NCBI GenBank assembly: GCA_002293125.1
Contig: DBCR01000025.1
Location: 5,569-35,979, forward strand
Origin: Opitutia bacterium UBA953
GTDB taxonomy: Bacteria; Verrucomicrobiota; Verrucomicrobiia; Opitutales; UBA953
Direction of reading: 5' to 3'
DNA length: 30,411 nucleotides
Shown here: piece after piece, positions 16,285-23,418 of the stretch
Layout of the letters: every line of letters starts with the position of its first letter
Numbering within the stretch: the stretch's first letter is position 1
Program-made: the position numbers and the translations under genes
Notes under the pieces: generated by a model
Told to the model about the DNA's origin: nothing
What the model saw: the letters and a program-made list of their open reading frames with translations, nothing else
Database searches by the model: none

Positions 16285-17394
16285 ATGGGCAACATCCACG
16301 GACACAGTTTCCGCATCACCACCTTCGGCGAAAGCCACGGCCCCGCCCTCGGCGTCATCATCGATGGCTGCCCTCCCCGCGTGCCGTTCGACGCCGCCTT
16401 CCTGCGCAGCGAGCTCGCCCGTCGCCGCCCCGGCCAGAGCGCCCTGACCACGCAGCGCAAGGAAGCGGACGTGCCGGAAATCCTCTCGGGCGTCTCGCAG
16501 GACGGACTCACCCTCGGCTCACCCATCGCTATCGTCATCCGCAACGGCGACCAGCGCCCCCAAGCCTACGCCGAGATGAAGGCGGCCTATCGTCCGTCGC
16601 ACGCCGACTTCACCTACGACGCCAAGTATGGCATCCGCGCCGTCGAAGGCGGGGGCCGATCGTCCGCCCGCGAAACCGCTGCGCGTGTCGCCGCCGGCGC
16701 CGTCGCCAAGACGGTGCTCAAACACGCCTGCGGCGCCCGCATCATCGCCTGGGTTGAAAGTGTCGGCGACGTGCGCATGCCCGCCGCCGCCAAGGCGCCG
16801 ACGTTGAAGCAGGTGGAGGCCACGCCGACGCGTTGCCCGCATCCCGCCACGGCCGGCAGAATCGATGCGCTCATCCGCGCAGCTCGCGCCGACGGCGATT
16901 CCGTCGGTGGCGTCATCTGCTGCGTCATCGAGAATCTTCCCGCCGGACTCGGCTCACCGGTCTTTGATCGTTTCGAAGCCGACCTCGCCAAGGCCATGCT
17001 CTCGCTGCCCGCGACCAAGGGCTTCGAAATCGGCAGCGGCTTCGCCGGCACCGTCCTCCGCGGCAGCGCGCATAACGACGAGTTCATCCGCAAGGGCGGC
17101 CGCATCCGCACCGCGACCAACCGTTCCGGCGGCACGCAGGGCGGCATCACCAACGGCGAAGACGTTGTCTTCCGTATCGCTTTCAAGCCCACCGCCACCG
17201 TGCTCAAGCCGCAGAAGACGGTCCGTCCCGACGGCAAGGCCACCGAGCTCAGCGCCAAGGGTCGCCACGACCCGTGCGTGCTCCCGCGCGCCGTGCCCAT
17301 CGTCGAAGCCATGGCCGCCCTGGTGGCCGTGGACCACTGGATCCGCGACCGCGGACAGAACGCCCCCTTCGGCCGCTGCGGACGTAAGGCATGA
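16285..17394 (+). CDS. aroC: Chorismate synthase
   Basis: Last enzyme of the shikimate pathway. It converts EPSP to chorismate with reduced FMN in the cytoplasm. It is 369 residues. Signatures include the N-terminal MGNIHGHSFRITTFGESHG, the RRPGQSALTTQRKEADVPEI stretch, AVEGGGRSSARETAARVAAG, and the C-terminal NRSGGTQGGITNGEDVVFRI. The start is fixed by the conserved N-terminus. The gene begins just after the T-run of a terminator, so its promoter must lie within the upstream gene or expression depends on read-through. Its stop overlaps the next gene by 4 bases. Confidence 0.97.
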   Translation: MGNIHGHSFRITTFGESHGPALGVIIDGCPPRVPFDAAFLRSELARRRPGQSALTTQRKEADVPEILSGVSQDGLTLGSPIAIVIRNGDQRPQAYAEMKAAYRPSHADFTYDAKYGIRAVEGGGRSSARETAARVAAGAVAKTVLKHACGARIIAWVESVGDVRMPAAAKAPTLKQVEATPTRCPHPATAGRIDALIRAARADGDSVGGVICCVIENLPAGLGSPVFDRFEADLAKAMLSLPATKGFEIGSGFAGTVLRGSAHNDEFIRKGGRIRTATNRSGGTQGGITNGEDVVFRIAFKPTATVLKPQKTVRPDGKATELSAKGRHDPCVLPRAVPIVEAMAALVAVDHWIRDRGQNAPFGRCGRKA

Positions 17395-18122
17395 CCCCGA
17401 TCGTCATCATCCTCGGCCCCACCGGCGCCGGCCGAGCCGACACGGTGCGCGAACTTGCCGAGAACGCTTGGCCCGAAGGTCGCAAGATCCGCATCCTCCG
17501 CGAAGCGCGCGAAGGCGGCATCGCTCCTGACCGATGGGAATTCAAAGACGGACAGGCCATCCTGCCTGCGCCCGGCGACGAAGACGCCGCCATCCTGGTG
17601 ACCAACGGCTCCCTCCACATGATCGACCAGATGGAAGCGCTCCACCGCACCATCCGGCCGATGATGCCCGATGCCGTGTGGCGCGTCGCGCGCATCATCA
17701 CCGTCGTCGACTGCCCCCTGACGATGAAGCACAAGGCGGTCGAGGAATGGTACCGCACGTGCGTCCACTTCTCCGACGCGGTCATCATCAACCGCCGCTG
17801 GGAAGTCCCCGGGCAGTGGGTCACCAAGTTCCTCGAGCCGTACGTGAAGGAATTCTACCCCTGCCTCTTCTTCAACCTCACGAAGATTGGCGCGATCGCC
17901 AACCCGCCGGCCGTCATCGACGGTGAGCCGCTGCGCTTGTCGCATATCTTCGACGACATCGATGCCGTCGATGAAATGGAGTTCGACGAGGATAACTTAC
18001 CCGACGAACCGTTCGACCTGGTCCGCCAGGTGGACAAGTATTTCGCTCGCGACGAACTCGGTCGCCGCAACATCCTCGTCCCCGAGATCGGCGACCTGCT
18101 CAAGCAGGAGGGCCGCGGCTGA
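17391..18122 (+). CDS. CobW-like P-loop protein with degenerate nucleotide site
   Basis: A 243-residue cytoplasmic protein. It opens with VIILGPTGAGRADT (residues 5-18), a Walker A-like loop in which the essential Lys is Arg15 and the following Ser/Thr is Ala16. Further on, RIITVVDCPLTMKHKAV (101-117) and HFSDAVIINRRWEVP (126-140) match the layout of the VVD and guanine-specificity (NKxD) regions of CobW/HypB GTPases, but the NKxD motif is NRRW. The tail has an acidic linker (DDIDAVDEMEFDEDNLPDEP) and no metal-binding CxCC motif. It probably folds like a P-loop GTPase but binds nucleotide poorly or not at all. It is coupled to aroC by a 4-base overlap. Function is unknown and the family assignment is tentative. 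Confidence 0.7.
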   Translation: MTPIVIILGPTGAGRADTVRELAENAWPEGRKIRILREAREGGIAPDRWEFKDGQAILPAPGDEDAAILVTNGSLHMIDQMEALHRTIRPMMPDAVWRVARIITVVDCPLTMKHKAVEEWYRTCVHFSDAVIINRRWEVPGQWVTKFLEPYVKEFYPCLFFNLTKIGAIANPPAVIDGEPLRLSHIFDDIDAVDEMEFDEDNLPDEPFDLVRQVDKYFARDELGRRNILVPEIGDLLKQEGRG

Positions 18123-18133
18123 AGGCTTTCCTG

Positions 18134-19006
18134 ATGCGGCCGCTGATCGTCACCTACGCCTGGCTGCTCACCCGCCTTCCCGAAGCGTTCGCCCGTCTCA
18201 ACGCCGCGCTCCTCGGTCAGGTCCTCTGGCTCCTTCGCGGCAAGCTCATCCGCCGCAATCTCACCAAGGCGTTCCCTGACAAGGACCCCTCCTGGGTCCT
18301 CCGCATCGGCCGCGTATCATGCCGCCGCACGGCCGAGATGGGCCTCTTCTCCATCGCCTCGCCCTTGATGCCGGAAACCGAAATCCGAGACCGCATCGTC
18401 GTGGATGAGAGCATGCTGGGTTCCGAACACGGGATACCGCCTAAGGGCACTGGCGCAGTCCTCTTCGTGCCCCACTTCGCCCTGATGGAGATGATGACCG
18501 CCGCCCCGCTCCTGAGCCCCGGACTGGCGAAACGCGAATGGGTCGCCGTCTACCGACCACTCGACCAGCCCGCCGCCGAAAGCTGGGTCAAGGAAGCCCG
18601 CGAGCGCTTCGGCATGAAGCTGGCCTCGCGCCGCGAAGGCTTCGCGCGCGCCATGAAGGCCGTCCGCGAGGGACATGTGGCCGCCATCCTTTTCGACCAG
18701 ACGACGCAGAGCGGTTCCATCTGGCAGTTCCTCGGCGCACCCTGCGCCGTGACCGAACTACCCGGCATCATCGCGCAGCGCTTCAAGTGCCCGAGCCGTA
18801 TCTTCTGGGCGGATCGCACGGGCTTCTGGCGTTGCCGACTGCGCATGGAAGCCCTGCACGCGACGGATTCCATCGGCCTGACGATCGAATCGAACGCCTG
18901 GCTTGAGCGGAAGCTCCGCTCCGGCGATGACGCCTGCGCCAACTGGCTCTGGGCGCACGACCGCTGGAAGCACGGCCGGCTCCCGTTCAAGAAGCTCGGC
19001 GAATAG
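18134..19006 (+). CDS. Lysophospholipid/lipid A acyltransferase (LpxL/HtrB family)
   Basis: A 290-residue acyltransferase of the family that adds secondary acyl chains to lipid A at the inner membrane. The catalytic HX4E motif is H114-FALM-E119 in FVPHFALMEMM. ILFDQTTQSGSIWQFLGAPC (about 185-204) and the C-terminal WLWAHDRWKHGR (271-282) are typical of LpxL/LpxM. The weakly hydrophobic N-terminus may be the membrane anchor. A GAAGG ribosome site precedes the ATG by 8 bases, and the start is 11 bases after the previous stop, so it is co-transcribed with aroC. The exact acceptor and acyl chain cannot be read from the sequence. Its stop is 2 bases from the stop of the opposing gene. Confidence 0.88.
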   Translation: MRPLIVTYAWLLTRLPEAFARLNAALLGQVLWLLRGKLIRRNLTKAFPDKDPSWVLRIGRVSCRRTAEMGLFSIASPLMPETEIRDRIVVDESMLGSEHGIPPKGTGAVLFVPHFALMEMMTAAPLLSPGLAKREWVAVYRPLDQPAAESWVKEARERFGMKLASRREGFARAMKAVREGHVAAILFDQTTQSGSIWQFLGAPCAVTELPGIIAQRFKCPSRIFWADRTGFWRCRLRMEALHATDSIGLTIESNAWLERKLRSGDDACANWLWAHDRWKHGRLPFKKLGE

Positions 19007-19008
19007 CC

Positions 19009-19563
19009 TTATTTCTTTGGCGCGACGGCCGGCGACGCCGGGACTTCGCCTTCAGCTAGCTTACGGCGCTTCTTCTCGCCCTTCTCCGCTTCCTTCGCAT
19101 CGCTCGACTTGCCTTTTTCCTTGTCGATCTCCGGTCCGTATTTCTCGGCAAGCTTGCGGAGGAATTCCATCCGTTGCTCCGTGGTGAGGGCCTGAATACG
19201 CGAGCGTTCGGCCTTGGCCTCCGCCGGGCTGAGCGTCTTGAAATGATGCTCGAGCACGCGCGAACCGTAGCCGCCGCGTTCGCGCATGTCCTTCATGATC
19301 TTCTTGCGCTCCTCAGGGGTGGCGGCCTCGTACTTGGCCAGATGGGTCGCGAATTCGCGACGGGACTCGGGCGACATGCGCTCCATCTTCTCGATGGCCG
19401 AGCGCATGCGGGTGAGACGCTCAGGCGGAAGCTCGAGGATCTTGCGGATGGTCTGGATCTCCTCGGCGGTCGGCTCGGAATCGGGCGAACGGCCGGAAGC
19501 CTGCTGGGCCAACGAACCAGCGGCCGCCAAGAGGAGAACCGCGAGAAAGGAAAACGTCTTCAT
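19009..19563 (-). CDS. Secreted helical protein with LTxxQ-like motif, possible stress sensor
   Basis: A 184-residue exported protein. The signal peptide is MKTFSFLAVLLLAAAGSLA, with likely cleavage near residue 19. The mature part is almost all charged helix with recurring LPPERL, MSPESRREF, TPEERKKIM, LSPAEAKAER and LTTEQRMEFL blocks. The last contains an LTxxQ motif as in Spy/CpxP-type periplasmic proteins, and DUF3106-like proteins look similar. The tail (145-175) is Lys/Glu-rich. It starts 4 bases after the putative anti-sigma gene, and with the sigma factor forms a three-gene set laid out like CnrH/CnrY/CnrX. The role as periplasmic sensor or chaperone is inferred. The ATG at 19563 is chosen for the signal peptide. 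Confidence 0.8.
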   Translation of the reverse strand: MKTFSFLAVLLLAAAGSLAQQASGRSPDSEPTAEEIQTIRKILELPPERLTRMRSAIEKMERMSPESRREFATHLAKYEAATPEERKKIMKDMRERGGYGSRVLEHHFKTLSPAEAKAERSRIQALTTEQRMEFLRKLAEKYGPEIDKEKGKSSDAKEAEKGEKKRRKLAEGEVPASPAVAPKK

Positions 19564-19567
19564 CGGA

Positions 19568-19930
19568 TCAGGAGCCGGGGGCGTTGAGCACCTCGGCCAC
19601 GCTGGACTTCTCCACCGCAGGCGAAAGGAGCGAGAGGTCGGCGGAGGCGCCAAGCAGGTCAGCGAACTGAGCGGACTCGTCGTGGGCGAAGAGGGCGAAG
19701 GTCTGGCGGTTGAGCGCCTCCTCGGAAGGAACGGACAAGGTCAGGACGGCGACGAGGCAGGCGGCGGCGGCCGTGGCCACGGAGCTCCAGCGAATCACGA
19801 CGCGGCGACGACGGTCGGCGCGGACCGCCCCGACGACGCGGTCGGCGAAGCCGGTGACGGCGACGGAACGGCCACGGCTGAGCGTAGCGGCGAGTTCCTG
19901 GTCGAAGGCTTTGTGTTGAGGGTTGTCCAT
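19568..19930 (-). CDS. Small single-pass membrane protein, putative anti-sigma factor
   Basis: A 120-residue protein that I do not recognise by sequence. Residues 1-45 are charged and would be cytoplasmic (ending in DRRRRVVIRW), a membrane segment spans about 47-67 (alanine/valine-rich), and a 50-residue acidic tail would be periplasmic. There is no HxxxCxxC zinc motif of ZAS anti-sigma factors. Its place directly after the ECF sigma gene and before a secreted helical protein suggests a minimal anti-sigma of the CnrY kind. The positive-inside charge pattern supports this orientation. Function is inferred from context only. Confidence 0.7.
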   Translation of the reverse strand: MDNPQHKAFDQELAATLSRGRSVAVTGFADRVVGAVRADRRRRVVIRWSSVATAAAACLVAVLTLSVPSEEALNRQTFALFAHDESAQFADLLGASADLSLLSPAVEKSSVAEVLNAPGS

Positions 19931-19953
19931 GGCTCAGTTCATGGGGTTAAACA

Positions 19954-19966
19954 CCGCCGGTGGCGG
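19954..19966 (-). other. Short hairpin between sigma and anti-sigma genes
   Basis: On the minus strand CCGCC-ACC-GGCGG is followed by TGTTTAA. It sits in the 49-base gap after the sigma stop. It could weaken read-through or be chance in GC-rich DNA. Confidence 0.25.
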
Positions 19967-19979
19967 CGAGTTGCAGGGT

Positions 19980-20552
19980 TCATTCGTTTCCATAGAAGTC
20001 TTTCAGGAGCTCGCGCAAGCGGCTCCGGGCGCGGTGGATCCAGGTCTTCACCGAGGAGACGGGTACGCCCATGATCTCGGCAATCTCCTCATAAGGTAGC
20101 TCCTGCTGGACGACCAGGAGGATGGCGGTCCGTTGCTCGGGGGGGAGCTGAGCGATGGCCCGCTGGAAGGCTTCGTCGAGTTCGGCCACCCGCCGGGCGG
20201 ACTGCTGCGACGAATCGCCGGGCTCGGCCGCGAACTCCAAGGCCGTGGTGGGCTTGCGGCCCCGGCGGCGCCACTCGTTGAGCACGAGGTTGTGGGCGAT
20301 GTGGATGAGGTAGGTGCTCAGCTTCGCCTCTGGACGCCAGCGGGAAGCGGCGCGGTGGAGACGGATGAAGACCTCCATCGCCAGCTCTTCGGCGGTAGCC
20401 TGGGAACCGACCTCGCCGCGCAGGTAGCCGACCAGACGGGCATGATGGCGATGGACGAGCAGACGGAGCGCATCGTCATCACCAGCGGCGACCAACGCCA
20501 TCAAGCGCTTGTCGTCCTCGTCGTCGGGGAGCGTGGGCTCTTCCTGGGACAT
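19980..20552 (-). CDS. ECF-type RNA polymerase sigma factor
   Basis: A 190-residue sigma-70 family factor with only regions 2 and 4. Region 2 covers about 20-100 (DALRLLVHRHHARLVGYLRG, TAEELAMEVFIRLHRA, LSTYLIHIAHNLVLNEWRRR). Region 4 covers about 125-185 (LPPEQRTAILLVVQQELPYE, then the helix-turn-helix IAEIMGVPVSSVKTWIHRAR). It would direct RNA polymerase to a stress-type regulon, held inactive by the membrane protein encoded next. It begins 32 bases after holB, so it may be read from the tmk-holB transcript as well as from its own promoter. No autoregulatory promoter can be defined by eye. Confidence 0.93.
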   Translation of the reverse strand: MSQEEPTLPDDEDDKRLMALVAAGDDDALRLLVHRHHARLVGYLRGEVGSQATAEELAMEVFIRLHRAASRWRPEAKLSTYLIHIAHNLVLNEWRRRGRKPTTALEFAAEPGDSSQQSARRVAELDEAFQRAIAQLPPEQRTAILLVVQQELPYEEIAEIMGVPVSSVKTWIHRARSRLRELLKDFYGNE

Positions 20553-20584
20553 CTCTTTGATATAACTCCGGGGAAGGGATAAAG

Positions 20585-21520
20585 TTACGCTGCGCGCGGA
20601 CGCAGAGCAAAGGCGCGCAGCGTGCGCAGGAGGAACTGCTCGAAGGCGGCCACGACCTGGTAGTTAAGCTCCATGCGATGGCGGGCGTCCTCGAGGTAGC
20701 CGACCGACAGCGCGACCTGTTCGGCGCAACCGGGGTGGGTCCGGCCGATCAGCCGGAGCTTTTCCTCGACCGAGACGAGCATCCGCGCGCGGACGCCGCG
20801 GCGGACGGACTCCTCGTAGGCGAGTTCGGCGTCATCCTCGTCCTCGTCGGTCGGCGGAGGCGGCGGCGCAGCCTTCAAGGCTTCGTCGACGAAGAGTTCG
20901 AGCAGCACCTCGAGCCGGGCGCACAGGGCGTAGAGCGGAATGAAGACCTCGGAGACGCGGGCCGCCGGCGAAGCCGGACCCTTGACCATGCGGGCGAGCA
21001 GTTTCTCCATCTCCCGCAGCCAGTCGGACCAGGAGGGGTCGGCCAGCACGGGAGCATCGCCGGCGACATGGAAACGCAGGCAGCGGCTCAGGATCGTCGG
21101 GAGTACGCGATAATAATTAGCCGTCTGGAGAATGATGAGCGTACCGGGCGGAGGCTCCTCGAGCGTCTTCAGGAAAGCGTTGGCGGAATCGGGCTGGAAA
21201 CGGTCGGGCTCGTTGACGATCACGACGCGGTGCGGCGACAGGGAACTCAGACGGAGCGCGGCGACGACCTCGAGGGTGTTGTCGATGGTGATGCGGCGCG
21301 ACTTCTTCGCCGGGCGCAGCACGCGGCAATCCGGATGGCTTAGCGGGTCGGCCTCGCCGAGATGCAAGGCGGCGAGCTGTTCCGCGGCGCGGGCTAGCAC
21401 GGTGCCGTCGGCGCCGGTGAGCAGGACGGCGTGCGGCATGCGGCCCTCGGCGCGGGCACGGGCCAGCACCTTGATGACCGGGAGGTCAGCGAGGTTACCG
21501 GAAGCGGCGGGCGATTTCAT
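20585..21520 (-). CDS. holB: DNA polymerase III subunit delta-prime
   Basis: Clamp-loader subunit that helps load the beta sliding clamp. The protein is 311 residues. Conserved clamp-loader blocks are visible: PHAVLLTGADGTVL at the degenerate P-loop position, RVVIVNEPDRFQPDSANAFL leading into KTLEEPPPGT, and LPTILSRCLRF with the SRC motif. The Walker A Lys is absent, as is usual for delta-prime. A Pro-rich acidic insert (PPPPPTDEDEDDAEL) lies in the C-terminal part. The start at 21520 overlaps tmk by 26 bases. The open frame runs further upstream through tmk, but that part is not delta-prime sequence. The tmk-holB pairing is common in bacteria. Confidence 0.9.
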   Translation of the reverse strand: MKSPAASGNLADLPVIKVLARARAEGRMPHAVLLTGADGTVLARAAEQLAALHLGEADPLSHPDCRVLRPAKKSRRITIDNTLEVVAALRLSSLSPHRVVIVNEPDRFQPDSANAFLKTLEEPPPGTLIILQTANYYRVLPTILSRCLRFHVAGDAPVLADPSWSDWLREMEKLLARMVKGPASPAARVSEVFIPLYALCARLEVLLELFVDEALKAAPPPPPTDEDEDDAELAYEESVRRGVRARMLVSVEEKLRLIGRTHPGCAEQVALSVGYLEDARHRMELNYQVVAAFEQFLLRTLRAFALRPRAA

Positions 21521-22124
21521 GCCAGATCTCCTCTTCGATGACTTCGGGCGGGCGGGCGGCGTCGACCACGAAGAAACGCCGAGGCTCCTCCCTGGCGAGC
21601 GTGTGGTATAGGTCGCGTACCTTTCGGTGGAAATCCGTGCCGAGGACCTCGAATCGGTCGGCTTGGCCATGGTCGCGCACCGAGGCACGGCCGAGACCGC
21701 GGGAAGAGTCGAGGTCGAGCAGGACGGTCAGGTCCGGGCGGACGGCCCCGCAGGCGAGGCGATTGGCGGCTTCGATGAGCGCACGGTCGAGGCCACGACC
21801 ACCCGACTGATAGGCGACCGTGGAGTCGATAAAACGATCGCAGAGCACGACCTGGCCAGAGGCGAGGGCCGGAGCGATGACCTCGGCGACGAGCTGAGCG
21901 CGGCAGGCCGCGAAGAGGAGGGCCTCAGCAGCCGGCTGGATGACCGAGCCGGGGTGTTTGAGGACATCCCGCATCTTCTCGCCAAAGGGCGTACCGCCGG
22001 GCTCACGGAGGCTCAGCACCCCCTCGCCGGAAGCACGGAGACGATCCGCCAGACGGGTCAGCTGCGTGGACTTTCCCGCGCCTTCCCCTCCTTCGAACGT
22101 GATGAATTTACCGGCGATCGGCAT
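21495..22124 (-). CDS. tmk: Thymidylate kinase
   Basis: Phosphorylates dTMP to dTDP for DNA synthesis. It is 209 residues with the P-loop EGGEGAGKST (11-20), the substrate motif LREPGGTPFGEKMR, CDRFIDSTVAYQSGGRGLD, LTVLLDLD, and the lid-region RASVRDHGQADRFE. All family landmarks are present. A GAAGG lies 3 bases before the ATG, closer than usual. It is the first gene of the tmk-holB-sigma unit and lies behind the bidirectional terminator at 22182. Confidence 0.96.
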   Translation of the reverse strand: MPIAGKFITFEGGEGAGKSTQLTRLADRLRASGEGVLSLREPGGTPFGEKMRDVLKHPGSVIQPAAEALLFAACRAQLVAEVIAPALASGQVVLCDRFIDSTVAYQSGGRGLDRALIEAANRLACGAVRPDLTVLLDLDSSRGLGRASVRDHGQADRFEVLGTDFHRKVRDLYHTLAREEPRRFFVVDAARPPEVIEEEIWHEIARRFR

Positions 22125-22181
22125 GCGCCTTCAAGATGCCCGCCGAAAGGCTCAAAGCGAGCGGAGAAACCCTCTGCGAAT

Positions 22182-22211
22182 AAAAAGGCCCGGTATGAGC
22201 CGGGCCTTTTT
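22182..22211 (-). terminator. Bidirectional rho-independent terminator
   Basis: GGCCCGG (22187-22193) and CCGGGCC (22200-22206) form a perfect stem with a 6-base loop, flanked by AAAAA and TTTTT. It ends the FecR-domain gene 19 bases after its stop. The symmetrical A/T tracts would also stop plus-strand transcription. Confidence 0.93.
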
Positions 22212-22230
22212 GAGCGAAGCGAGCCGTGGC

Positions 22231-23313
22231 TCAGATGCCGGTCGGCGTCGGGTTGGACTGCTTCTGCTCGACGGTGCGATCGACGTTATCTGTGATCTTC
22301 TTAAGGGTCTCGTCGAGGGACGAGCTTCCACCGGTGGTGGTGGTGGTCGGACCGATAGGACCACCGGTCTTCCCCTTGACGACGGTCTCCGTCACCTGAG
22401 AATCGGTAATCACCTTGACGTAGCGCTTGTCCGGAGCACCGCCGGGTCCATTCGGGAACATCTGCGCGCGGGTCGGCATGGTCTGGGCCATCGAGTTGAT
22501 GGTCGTGGCGACTTCAACGTTCAGCGTGGAGTTCGCACCGAGGAGGGCGGCGATCGCCGCCATGTCTTCGGCCGGAATCGGGTAGACCATGATCTGGATC
22601 GGATTGGAGAGGACGGCCAGCGTAGCAGCAGAAAGAGCGGGGGGCTGGGGCGCGCCCGGAGCGGCGGCAGAAGTCTTGGTGAGGATGTCGATGAGGGCGG
22701 CGGAGGCGACGGCGCTGGAGGCCTGCATGCCGGGCTCGACGGTGACCGGACCGGCGTTGGAGCTGAAGACGGTGGTCTCGACGGAACCGCGGACGCAATC
22801 AACGACGATGCGGCCGATACCATCGGGGCCGACGCGATACTCGATGGTGAAGACCGTACCGCGGATGCGGACGAGGCCAGCCGGAGTCTTGACGGTGAAA
22901 GTGGAAAGGGCGTTCAGCTTGCGGACTTCGCCGATGATCTTGCCACGCGGCACCTCGAGTTCGGTGACGGACGGGCTCGGGTCTTTCTCGATTTGGCGAT
23001 ACGGATCAGTGATGCCGGCGGAAGGCACCTGACGGAAAGTGCGCAGCTGGAGCAGGGTGTTCGGCGTAAGCACGACGGAGGCTCCGTTGGAGAAGACGAG
23101 TTCGGCGGTGGAATTGACGCCGGTCTCGACGAGGGAGCCTTCCTGGAAGGTCGCGCCGTTCGCGAGGGGCTTACGCTGGGCCTTGGCGTCGATGATGGTG
23201 ACGGTGCCGCTGACTTTACCGACCTGGACCTTGCCGCTCTGGAGGGCGGCGGAAGAAAGGATAGGGAGGAGAGCAAAGGCAACCATTCCTAAGAACTTAA
23301 TAAAAACTTTCAT
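22231..23313 (-). CDS. Exported FecR-domain protein
   Basis: A 360-residue protein with a signal peptide (MKVFIKFLGM to about residue 23). A FecR domain covers about 25-195: GKVSGTVTIIDA, GSLVETGVNSTAELVFSNGA, VVLTPNTLLQLRTF, EVPRGKIIGEV, TPAGLVRIRGTVFTIEY and CVRGSVET. A long Ala/Pro-rich middle and a Thr/Gly-rich tail (PTTTTTGGSSS) follow. Classical FecR is an inner-membrane anti-sigma factor, but this protein has no N-terminal cytoplasmic part and no sigma gene beside it, so it is probably an envelope protein that reuses the fold. The start is set by the signal peptide. There is no Shine-Dalgarno, and the leader has a GGTGGG/CCCACC inverted repeat (23322-23348). Terminators on both sides make it a single-gene unit. 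Confidence 0.85.
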   Translation of the reverse strand: MKVFIKFLGMVAFALLPILSSAALQSGKVQVGKVSGTVTIIDAKAQRKPLANGATFQEGSLVETGVNSTAELVFSNGASVVLTPNTLLQLRTFRQVPSAGITDPYRQIEKDPSPSVTELEVPRGKIIGEVRKLNALSTFTVKTPAGLVRIRGTVFTIEYRVGPDGIGRIVVDCVRGSVETTVFSSNAGPVTVEPGMQASSAVASAALIDILTKTSAAAPGAPQPPALSAATLAVLSNPIQIMVYPIPAEDMAAIAALLGANSTLNVEVATTINSMAQTMPTRAQMFPNGPGGAPDKRYVKVITDSQVTETVVKGKTGGPIGPTTTTTGGSSSLDETLKKITDNVDRTVEQKQSNPTPTGI

Positions 23314-23372
23314 GGCGAGGGGGTGGGAAACCAAAACTATCCCCCACCATAATCTAAGCAACCCCTTAAAGG

Positions 23373-23395
23373 AAAAGACCCCCGGAAAGGGGGTC
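23373..23395 (-). terminator. Rho-independent terminator after pfp
   Basis: GACCCCC (23377-23383) pairs with GGGGGTC (23389-23395) around a GGAAA loop. On the minus strand the stem is followed by TTTT. It lies 24 bases past the pfp stop and separates pfp from the FecR gene. Confidence 0.85.
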
Positions 23396-23418
23396 GAAAC
23401 CTCGTAACCTGAATGCGC

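Noticed and set aside
15552..16544. Open frame of 330 codons on the minus strand over the lipoprotein gene
   Set aside because: It covers the lipoprotein gene, its terminator and the aroC start, and shows no domain or signal sequence.
16614..17945. Open frame of 443 codons on the minus strand opposite aroC and the CobW-like gene
   Set aside because: The plus-strand genes have conserved motifs and a 4-base coupling, and the antisense frame has none.
21940..23292. Open frame of 450 codons on the plus strand across tmk and the FecR gene
   Set aside because: It crosses a bidirectional terminator and two real genes on the other strand. Its product is low-complexity Gly/Asp/Arg sequence.
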